Shown one piece after another: positions 1 to 6,084 of a stretch of DNA of 9,993 nt. The notes below the pieces were generated by a model. The model worked only from the letters and a program-made list of their open reading frames with translations, was not told the DNA's origin and searched no databases. How positions within the stretch are numbered: position 1 is the first letter of the stretch; every line of letters begins with the position of its first letter. The translations under genes and the position numbers were made by a program. This stretch comes from Methanobacteriota archaeon (GTDB lineage Archaea > Thermoplasmatota > Poseidoniia > Poseidoniales > Thalassarchaeaceae), in assembly GCA_014384685.1 (NCBI GenBank), contig JACNFL010000282.1:1-9993 (forward strand), read 5' to 3'.

Positions 1-2120
1 CCTTTGTTTAACCACTGCTCAACCTCTCCGATGTGTTCGGGGGTTTTGAGGCCAACCACTTCTTCAGGGTCAGCAATTGCGATTCCCTCTACCCCAAGGC
101 CAGCCTCAAGGCAACCCTTTGTCATCTCATTTGGGAATCCCAACTCCCCAGAATTTGTGTTGTATCGTTTATTTCCTTCGTCATAAAGTTTTGAATGTAA
201 TTCTCCCAACACTGTTTCTAAAGCTTGTTTACTACTCCAGTAGCCACCAACATTTGTTTCACCAAAATCAGGCATCACAGCATTGTCTAGATAGGTTTCT
301 ATTGAACCAACAACTTTACCCATTTTATCTCTAATTAATGGTGCATAGGGTTTTTTTCGAAGAGTGGTGGGTAGGGTAAATCCTGCCCCCGAAGCCAAAT
401 GATGCGCCAAAGCAGCCTCAATTGTTTTAGTTCTAATCAAAGGTTGAGTGCCAAATGATACATACACCTGTTCAATTGGAGATAATAATTCATCAATAAT
501 ACAATGCACAGCATTTCCTGTACCCAACGCTTCATATTGGGTAACAATTTTTACACCTAAACTGGTCAAAACTCCATCATAATCAACTTCTCTTCCAGGT
601 GGGATAACAACTAATATTTGTGAGAAATTTAGATTTGAATTAAGTAATTGTTGAATTACCAATTTAGTTGAAGGGATCCCATTCAAAGGTAAGAGTGGTT
701 TATGGGTTGTAATTCCTTGTTTTAGCATTCGACTACCAACCCCGCCACACAACAATACCGCTGCTAGAGGTGGCGTTGAATTACCAAGCGTGGGCATCAT
801 ATCACCAACATCAACAATCGATGCAGCACGACCAGCAGAGCATTCCTTGATTCTATCATTACCTAATGAAGAGAGGTCAACATCTCTGTCAGTTAACAAT
901 AGTAAGTTACCACCAAATCCAGCCCCCATCACTTTAATCCCATGAACACCCACAATCTTTCTTGCTTTGTCTGCAAATCGATCCATTTCTGCTGTCCTTA
1001 TACCATACAATTCACCTGCATCAATCCATGCTTCATTCATAATAATGCCAATTTGGTCAGCAGTACAGTTACCACTTGTTAGTAGCGATTGCATACGTTT
1101 ACTCCTATCCAATTCACGCATAGCAAATCTAAATCTATTTGCCACCTTGATTTCAAAATTAATATCAAAAAGGGCGGGATACATTTTTTCAAACACCAGA
1201 CACTCATTTGGCCAGCGATTGACAATTTCTTCTCGAGACATTTTTTCAGGCAATTCCATTGCAACATTCTCCCAATTATCTTGCCAATTTTTGGGAACGA
1301 GTCGCGGGATAATTTCTCGTGCAACGAAAGCGAGCTCGTTGAAAGCCCGCTTAATCTCACTTCCTTTTTTTGATGGATGTGTAAACAGCGTAGCAAATTT
1401 CACGCCACTCATTTCCTTGGGTAATTGAATTGCTTGTTGTGAAAAAGGATTGAAAGTCAATCTCAAAACAGAATCTTCACAACTGTACATCATTGTGGCG
1501 TGGTCCATCATTCCACCCCTGGTGCCGCAAAACCATTCAGCCTCAGCAGTAGCGCGTGTCATAACTTCAGCATCCGTATCAAGTTGATTTGATAATCGAA
1601 TAGCAAACATCCCACAAATTGCTAATGCGGAGGACGAAGAAGAACCCGAATCAGGAGGTATAGAAGAAGTGATTGACATGTTGAACCCATATTCCACATC
1701 TTCAAACATCTGTGTATGTCTAACAGACCCCATCACATAATTCGACCAATGTGGCGTAGGTTCCCCCAACAACTCAAGCCATGCCAACCAATTTTCACCA
1801 CTAGAGATATTTTCTCCCAATCCCTGTTCCCATGGTTCAAACTCTTCACCCATTGAATTACAGGAAATAAACCCATCATCTCGCGGCCCAATAACAGCGG
1901 TCATAATTTGTGAATCACTTGCCATCACAACAAGTTCTGGTGTAAATCCAGACCAATAATCAGTGTGATCAGCAGCCAAACAAATTCTAGCAGGAACTTG
2001 TATTACCCAAACAGGGCCAATACCATACAATTCTTCATATCGTTGTACTGCGTCCACAATACTCTTATTTTTTCCTTTGAACAGATGGATTATTGTCGTG
2101 GAGTTTCTTGCTCCAATCAT
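1..2120 (-). CDS. Bifunctional GHMP sugar kinase / GlmU-like nucleotidyltransferase (3' end outside window)
   Basis: The frame stays open for 706 codons from the ATG at 2120-2118 to the window edge. Residues 1-445 are a GHMP kinase of the galactokinase type. They show a sugar-binding motif VPARICLAADHTDYW (42-56), an ATP-binding loop PPDSGSSSSSA (155-165), CGTRGGMMDH (198-207) with D206 at the catalytic-base position, and a third motif GAGFGG (399-404). From about residue 450 a nucleotidyltransferase follows: LAAVLLCGGVGSRM (452-465), HKPLLPL with K474, and QYEALGTGNA (528-537). By family knowledge the kinase would make a sugar 1-phosphate and the second domain an NDP-sugar; the sugar is not identifiable. 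The two positions that usually hold the transferase metal ligands read T558 and K692. The start overlaps the upstream stop as ATGA and has a GAGAGG Shine-Dalgarno at 2130-2135, so translational coupling is likely. The family call is firm; the substrate is unknown. Confidence 0.88.
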   Translation of the reverse strand, partial: MIGARNSTTIIHLFKGKNKSIVDAVQRYEELYGIGPVWVIQVPARICLAADHTDYWSGFTPELVVMASDSQIMTAVIGPRDDGFISCNSMGEEFEPWEQGLGENISSGENWLAWLELLGEPTPHWSNYVMGSVRHTQMFEDVEYGFNMSITSSIPPDSGSSSSSALAICGMFAIRLSNQLDTDAEVMTRATAEAEWFCGTRGGMMDHATMMYSCEDSVLRLTFNPFSQQAIQLPKEMSGVKFATLFTHPSKKGSEIKRAFNELAFVAREIIPRLVPKNWQDNWENVAMELPEKMSREEIVNRWPNECLVFEKMYPALFDINFEIKVANRFRFAMRELDRSKRMQSLLTSGNCTADQIGIIMNEAWIDAGELYGIRTAEMDRFADKARKIVGVHGIKVMGAGFGGNLLLLTDRDVDLSSLGNDRIKECSAGRAASIVDVGDMMPTLGNSTPPLAAVLLCGGVGSRMLKQGITTHKPLLPLNGIPSTKLVIQQLLNSNLNFSQILVVIPPGREVDYDGVLTSLGVKIVTQYEALGTGNAVHCIIDELLSPIEQVYVSFGTQPLIRTKTIEAALAHHLASGAGFTLPTTLRKKPYAPLIRDKMGKVVGSIETYLDNAVMPDFGETNVGGYWSSKQALETVLGELHSKLYDEGNKRYNTNSGELGFPNEMTKGCLEAGLGVEGIAIADPEEVVGLKTPEHIGEVEQWLNK

Positions 2121-2953
2121 TGCATCACACCTCTCATTGCATTGAGAGCTTCATCAATCATATTTTCAACAGACCGTGTAGGGGACCAATCAACATAGGA
2201 CATGATTTCAGAGTTATCAACACTACCAGATAATTCATAATTAGCAGGTTCAATTGTTTCTGTTTTACAATCAGTTCCTGTTGTAAATAATTCAGCAAGT
2301 TTGGCGACGGTGATGGAAGACCCCCCGCCAACAGGAAGAAAAACATCATTTTCAGGTACATGAATTGATGAGAGTTTGACCAATAAGGAAACCAAATTTT
2401 CAACATGAATCAAATCTTTAGTTGCTAAACCATCACCCATTATACTTAACACACCTTTTTCATGAAATTGTTTTGCAAAAACACCAACAACCCCGCGAGG
2501 TAAACCATCTTGTCCAACTCCTTGAACACTTGAACAACGTAAGGCCGTAACCCGATGTTTTGATGATGTGAAAATATCTTCCATCTCAACTTTCCCCCGC
2601 CCATAATCATCAATCGGATTCAATGGAGATTTACTAGTAAAAACATGCAACCCATTTGGATAAACTCTAATTGAAGATAGTGCAATAATGTGAACTGTTT
2701 GCATGGATTCAGTAATCACAACTAACCGTTCAGCAAGTTTTCTCGCGTTCCCCCTAATTTCTCCACTATTTTCATCAAAATTACTTGGTGTTGGGTTTGC
2801 TAAATGGATAATAGTATTGCAATTATTTCCATCAATCATTGTTCGTACTTCTTCATTTGTTGAATTTCTTAAGTCTATTTTAAACCCAATATCACCAAGT
2901 GCATTCATCAGATGAGAACCGATGAATCCGGTTGCCCCGGTAACGCCAATCAT
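2117..2953 (-). CDS. Short NAD(P)-dependent sugar epimerase/reductase (extended SDR family)
   Basis: This 278-residue protein has the Rossmann nucleotide loop TGATGFIG (5-12), a Ser pair before RVYP (93-94) and the catalytic pair Y117/K121 in YGRGK. The later segments GDGLATKDLIHVENL (173-187) and WSPTRSVE (256-263) resemble the substrate-side motifs of nucleotide-sugar epimerases and reductases. It is shorter than typical 310-350-residue epimerases and lacks the C-terminal cupin of CapF-type proteins. In size and position next to a 4,6-dehydratase it is comparable to FnlB/RmlD-type 4-keto-sugar reductases, which is an inference. It starts at an ATG 9 bases after the dehydratase stop, with only a weak Shine-Dalgarno (TGAG). 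Its TGA overlaps the ATG of the downstream kinase gene. It probably reduces or epimerises the keto-sugar made by its neighbour. The SDR call is firm; the reaction is uncertain. Confidence 0.85.
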   Translation of the reverse strand: MIGVTGATGFIGSHLMNALGDIGFKIDLRNSTNEEVRTMIDGNNCNTIIHLANPTPSNFDENSGEIRGNARKLAERLVVITESMQTVHIIALSSIRVYPNGLHVFTSKSPLNPIDDYGRGKVEMEDIFTSSKHRVTALRCSSVQGVGQDGLPRGVVGVFAKQFHEKGVLSIMGDGLATKDLIHVENLVSLLVKLSSIHVPENDVFLPVGGGSSITVAKLAELFTTGTDCKTETIEPANYELSGSVDNSEIMSYVDWSPTRSVENMIDEALNAMRGVMQ

Positions 2954-2962
2954 AATCTCACA

Positions 2963-3958
2963 TCAATCAAGGCCAAGAGCAACAACACATTCTTCAATAT
3001 GCTGTGCTAACTCATCATTAGAAAATACTAATCCACTACTTGAATTATAATCTTGGAGTTCTATTTTTGATAAACCTGCACCTGGTTTCCAGTTTCCGAC
3101 AGGCGGGGCGACAACATAGTGAGAATCAGATTCCCACAATCTCCCAATTTCATCACTAGTTACTAGATCTTCATGCAACTTTTCAGCACGAATAAGTCCC
3201 CTAACATCAACATCAAAACCAGATGCTGCAAACGACATCCCCTTCATAACATCTACAAGTTGTTTAAGGCTAAATGACTTCATTTTTAACACGAATATTT
3301 CTCCACCTGAACAGATATCAACAGCATCCAGAACCAATGTAGCCGCATCTGGAATAGGCATAGCAAAGCGGGTTATCCTTTCATCGGAAATCCAAATTTC
3401 CCCTCTTTCCCGGATTCCCTTAATCATTGCAGGAATAACTGATCCCCTGCTTCCGAGAACATTACCAAAGCGCACGCACGCGCAGTTAGTATCACCAGTT
3501 AAATTTCCATCAATAGTCAATTTCTCTGCAACATATTTGGTTGCCCCCATTGTTGAGGTGGGTGCAACAGCCTTGTCAGTCGAAATAGTCATCATCACAT
3601 CGACGCCATTTTCTTTAGCCATATCAACAACATTTTGAGTTCCCAAAATATTAGTTTTCACCGCTTCTGTTGGATTTTGTTCACAAATGAGTACATGCTT
3701 TAGCGCAGCGGCATGAATAACAATGTCAATTCCACCAACAAAAGCCCTAGCTAAAGCCTCCCTATCTCGAACATTTCCAATGATGAAAGTGATGTTATCG
3801 TGCTTTGCTAATTCTTGCTGGAAATAGAAGTGTTTAGAGTCATCACGTGAGAAAATCACCACATGAGACGGGTTGCGTTGCAACAATTGTCGGACTATTT
3901 CAGAGCCTATTGACCCCGTACCACCAGTCACCAAGACTCGACTTCCCTCTATGCGCAC
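2963..3958 (-). CDS. Nucleotide-sugar 4,6-dehydratase, CapD/PglF/PseB-like (polysaccharide biosynthesis protein)
   Basis: This 331-residue protein is the soluble catalytic domain of the polysaccharide-biosynthesis dehydratases, without the N-terminal membrane helices of full-length CapD/WbpM/PglF. Visible motifs are the NAD loop VTGGTGSIGSE (10-20), FSRDDSKHF (36-44), HAAALKHV (82-89), STDKAVAP (126-133) with the T127-D128-K129 triad, MGATK (137-141), RFGNVLGSRGSV (163-174), TRFAMPIPDA (196-205) and AEKLHEDL (258-265). The family removes water from UDP-GlcNAc-like substrates to give a 4-keto-6-deoxy sugar, with or without C5 inversion. Met137 sits where classical SDRs have the catalytic Tyr, as in PglF. 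The GTG start at 3958-3956 is chosen because a GGAGGG Shine-Dalgarno lies 7 bases upstream. It is the first gene of the minus-strand operon, reading away from pfdA. Family assignment is strong; inverting or retaining chemistry cannot be decided. Confidence 0.9.
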   Translation of the reverse strand: MRIEGSRVLVTGGTGSIGSEIVRQLLQRNPSHVVIFSRDDSKHFYFQQELAKHDNITFIIGNVRDREALARAFVGGIDIVIHAAALKHVLICEQNPTEAVKTNILGTQNVVDMAKENGVDVMMTISTDKAVAPTSTMGATKYVAEKLTIDGNLTGDTNCACVRFGNVLGSRGSVIPAMIKGIRERGEIWISDERITRFAMPIPDAATLVLDAVDICSGGEIFVLKMKSFSLKQLVDVMKGMSFAASGFDVDVRGLIRAEKLHEDLVTSDEIGRLWESDSHYVVAPPVGNWKPGAGLSKIELQDYNSSSGLVFSNDELAQHIEECVVALGLD

Positions 3959-3965
3959 CTAACCG

Positions 3966-3971
3966 CCCTCC
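3966..3971 (-). promoter_or_regulatory. Shine-Dalgarno deciding the GTG start of the dehydratase
   Basis: On the minus strand the sequence reads GGAGGG, then seven bases, then GTG. The nearby ATG at 3978-3976 is out of frame, so the GTG is the only well-supported start. Confidence 0.75.
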
Positions 3972-4023
3972 AAATCATTGAGTTTGGATATTAGTTATGG
4001 AGATAACCCACCGATAAACCCTT

Positions 4024-4053
4024 GGCGACGCCTTCATGACCCTTGGGCGTGCC
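4024..4053 (+). repeat. GC-rich inverted repeat (hairpin) in pfdA leader
   Basis: GGCGACGCC (4024-4032) can pair with GGCGTGCC (4046-4053) over 8 bp with one bulged G (4027) and a 13-base loop. The same stretch also contains an imperfect direct repeat: ACCCTTGG begins both 4018-4032 and 4039-4053, which agree at 11 of 15 bases. It lies 20 bases upstream of the pfdA start, so it could be an operator or a 5'-UTR structure. No function is shown. Confidence 0.45.
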
Positions 4054-4073
4054 GATGCGAACGAGGGAGAGCC

Positions 4074-4598
4074 ATGAGTGACGCCGCTGAATTGCAACGA
4101 TTGTCCCGTCTCGTAGAGATGTATAGGCAACAATTAACCGCTTTAGGTGAACAAATTGAACGGCTAAGTCAAGCCTCTGTTGAACACCAAGAGGTAATAC
4201 AAGCTCTTGAATCCCTTGACGATGAATCATCACCAAAAATCATGATACCATTAGGTTCAGGGACACAATTACTGGTTGACCAACCAAATAATCCAGGTGT
4301 AGTTGTTGATATAGGAAGTGGGATTCAGGCAGAAAAAAATGTATCAGAAGCAATTGAAATTTTAAAGAAAAGAGTTTCCGATATTGAAGAATTAATATCG
4401 ACATTACAGACAGAATTCAATGATACGGAATTGAAAGTAAAGGATTTAGCAGCCAAATTCACAAATGATGCAGAGGTATTACAGGCTGAAGAAAAGGAAC
4501 AACCACTCGAAGAAGAGGCGGAGGAACCAACACCTTCCAAACCAGTTCCAAAGCGCCGAAAGAGAAGCGCATCGGGTGAATTGACATTAGACGATTGA
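4074..4598 (+). CDS. pfdA: Prefoldin alpha subunit (GimC/PfdA)
   Basis: This 174-residue protein has the prefoldin alpha layout: an N-terminal coiled coil (about 7-48), a central beta-hairpin region with IMIPLGSGTQLLVDQ (56-70) and VVVDIGSG (76-83), and a C-terminal coiled coil (about 86-130). Archaeal prefoldin is an alpha2-beta4 cytosolic holdase that hands unfolded proteins to the thermosome. The start is placed at the ATG at 4074, not at the in-frame upstream TTG at 3978. GAGGGA lies just upstream of it, and the 32 extra residues would look unlike the family. The protein is longer than the usual roughly 140-150 residues because of a charged tail (138-174) with an acidic run, a KRRKR cluster and an acidic end. 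ftsY follows after 9 bases, the pfdA-ftsY pairing known from many Euryarchaeota, so co-transcription is likely. Confidence 0.9.
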   Translation: MSDAAELQRLSRLVEMYRQQLTALGEQIERLSQASVEHQEVIQALESLDDESSPKIMIPLGSGTQLLVDQPNNPGVVVDIGSGIQAEKNVSEAIEILKKRVSDIEELISTLQTEFNDTELKVKDLAAKFTNDAEVLQAEEKEQPLEEEAEEPTPSKPVPKRRKRSASGELTLDD

Positions 4599-4607
4599 AG
4601 TGATTTG

Positions 4608-6035
4608 ATGGGATTCTTTGATAGATTTCGCAAACGCGTGAAAGAGGTTGCAGATGACACCGACATCGATTCATTAACTGTTGATGAAGAATCCGAAGAA
4701 GCACAGGAAGCAATTGCAAAACGTCAACAAATCAAAGAACAGCAAGAGGCACAATCAGAAGTCCCCCAAGTTGAAGCAACGACTTCAATCAATGATGATT
4801 GGGAAGATGTTGAAGAAATTGAAGCAATATCTGAAACCCTAGAAGAAGAAGAGGATGAGTGGGATGATTGGGATGATGAACCTATACCAGAACCGATATC
4901 TCCATCACTTGATAAAAAACAACGAAAACGCCTCGAAAAAGAAGCAAAAGAAGCGATTAAAGAACGCCAACGCCTCAAAAAAGAAGGCTTTGATGTCGAT
5001 CAAGATGTTCGACCCGACGGCTCAAAAATAGACTTGCAAATAATGCGTTCTACAACTGGTAGAAAATTGGTTGAGGTGAAGAGCGCACCACGTGGTTCCA
5101 CGGGCCCAACAGCCGTTGAGACCGATACGGGAAAAACCATTGAAATTGACCTTGGTGGCGGAGTGGTGGAAAGTGGTGGTAAAATCATCAAAGGCGGGGT
5201 GGCGCTTGACGCCATGCTCGAAGAATTAGAACTCGTGATGTTAGAAGCAGATATGGGCCGAGCATCAATTGAAGAGGTGATTACAGCTCTTCGTAATGAG
5301 TTAGTCGGCAATCGTTTGCGTAAAGGAGCAGACCTTTCTAAAGTCGTAGAAGCGTCCCTAAAAAGAGCACTGCGCACACTTCTATCTGCAGGCTATTGGG
5401 ACTTTGATGCAACAGTTGATTCGTTATTGGAATCAGGCGATTTACCTGTTGTAATCATGATGGTTGGAGTAAATGGAACGGGCAAAACAACCACCACTGC
5501 AAAAATTGCTCACCGCTTGAAAAATAAAGACAGAAGAGTGGTGTTGGCGGCATCCGATACTTTCAGGGCCGGAGCAATTGATCAGTTGGAAACACATGCT
5601 AAGCGCCTTAACATTCGATGTGTCAGTAGTCAGCGTGGTGGAGATGCAGCAGCAATTGCCCGCGATGCTATTGAGCACGCCAAAGCTAGAAAAATGGATG
5701 TAGTCATTGTTGATACTGCGGGCAGAATGCAAAACAAATCCAATTTGATGGAAGAACTTCGTAAAGTCCACAGAGTCACAAAACCCCACCTCGTTTTGTT
5801 TGTGGGCGATGCTTTAGCGGGCAACGACGCTGTTGAGCAAGCCAAAGAATTCCAAAGAATGTTGAAGTTTGATGGTGCAGTACTTTGCAAATTAGACACC
5901 GATGCAAAAGGTGGTGCCGCACTTTCAATCGCTCATGCGACTGACAAGCCAATCGTTTTGGCTGGAGTAGGGCAAGAGTATGGAGATTTGAAACAATTTG
6001 ACCCCGATTGGCTCATCGACGAAGTATTTTCCTAA
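4608..6035 (+). CDS. ftsY: Signal recognition particle receptor FtsY
   Basis: This is a 475-residue SRP-receptor GTPase that docks ribosome-SRP complexes at the membrane for co-translational insertion. The N domain starts near residue 198 and the G domain near 280. Motifs seen are the P-loop GVNGTGKTT (287-295), DTFRAGAIDQLETHAKRL, RGGDAAAIARDA, G3 DTAGR (369-373), G4 CKLD (427-430) followed by TDAKGGAALS, and the closing GVGQEYGDLKQFD. The N terminus MGFFDRFRKRV is a basic amphipathic segment suited to lipid binding. Residues 25-95 are strongly acidic with Trp/Asp repeats, followed by a highly charged helical stretch. At 475 residues it is well above the roughly 300-350 of many archaeal FtsY proteins; the excess is all N-terminal. 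The ATG at 4608 is preferred over the adjoining TTG at 4605. The Shine-Dalgarno is weak (GAAGTGA). C427 replaces the usual Thr of TKxD. Confidence 0.96.
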   Translation: MGFFDRFRKRVKEVADDTDIDSLTVDEESEEAQEAIAKRQQIKEQQEAQSEVPQVEATTSINDDWEDVEEIEAISETLEEEEDEWDDWDDEPIPEPISPSLDKKQRKRLEKEAKEAIKERQRLKKEGFDVDQDVRPDGSKIDLQIMRSTTGRKLVEVKSAPRGSTGPTAVETDTGKTIEIDLGGGVVESGGKIIKGGVALDAMLEELELVMLEADMGRASIEEVITALRNELVGNRLRKGADLSKVVEASLKRALRTLLSAGYWDFDATVDSLLESGDLPVVIMMVGVNGTGKTTTTAKIAHRLKNKDRRVVLAASDTFRAGAIDQLETHAKRLNIRCVSSQRGGDAAAIARDAIEHAKARKMDVVIVDTAGRMQNKSNLMEELRKVHRVTKPHLVLFVGDALAGNDAVEQAKEFQRMLKFDGAVLCKLDTDAKGGAALSIAHATDKPIVLAGVGQEYGDLKQFDPDWLIDEVFS

Positions 6036-6057
6036 TCTAAGCATTACGCCCAACGCC

Positions 6058-6065
6058 TTTTTTAC
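6058..6065 (+). promoter_or_regulatory. T-rich element: possible TATA box of the 6085 gene and/or ftsY terminator
   Basis: TTTTTTAC starts 27 bases before the ATG at 6085. In archaea that is where a TATA box would sit for a leaderless transcript, and the gene has no Shine-Dalgarno. A run of six T shortly after the ftsY stop would equally serve archaeal oligo-T termination. The sequence alone does not separate the two readings. Confidence 0.45.
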
Positions 6066-6081
6066 TTGACCAATTGACCAA
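6066..6081 (+). repeat. Perfect tandem 8-bp repeat TTGACCAA x2
   Basis: Two exact adjacent copies of TTGACCAA fill the space between the T-rich element and the start codon at 6085. The position, around the expected transcription start of a leaderless gene, would suit a repressor site, but it may also be chance in AT-rich DNA. Confidence 0.5.
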
Positions 6082-6084
6082 ATC

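Larger units (their letters stand above)
3959..4073. promoter_or_regulatory. Divergent intergenic region between sugar operon and pfdA-ftsY
   Basis: This 115-base gap separates the two divergent transcription units and must hold the start signals of both unless transcription enters from elsewhere. No convincing archaeal TATA box stands out in either direction. Weak candidates are the AT-rich stretch GGATATTAG near 3986-3994 and, on the minus strand, GGGTTTATCGG near 4012-4022. The pfdA-proximal half is GC-rich and contains the hairpin described separately. A Shine-Dalgarno-like GAGGGA at 4063-4068 precedes the pfdA ATG. Confidence 0.5.

Noticed and set aside
4..334. Plus-strand open frames of 60 and 85 codons at the left edge
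   Set aside because: They lie opposite the nucleotidyltransferase domain, which is open to the window edge and has clear motifs. These frames have none.
967..1428. 153-codon plus-strand open frame
   Set aside because: It is antisense to the well-conserved kinase coding region, shows no recognisable motif, and is explained as a shadow frame.
4024..4053. Hairpin considered as part of a tRNA or CRISPR repeat
   Set aside because: There is no cloverleaf, TPsiC-like arm or CCA-adjacent acceptor, and there are no regularly spaced repeat units.
3978..4073. Upstream TTG start giving prefoldin 32 more residues
   Set aside because: The added residues look unlike the family and would be translated from the hairpin region. 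A Shine-Dalgarno-like GAGGGA precedes the ATG at 4074.
4325..4978. Minus-strand frames opposite pfdA and the acidic part of ftsY
   Set aside because: Serine-rich translations are the expected antisense of Glu/Asp-rich coding sequence. No independent gene signal is visible.
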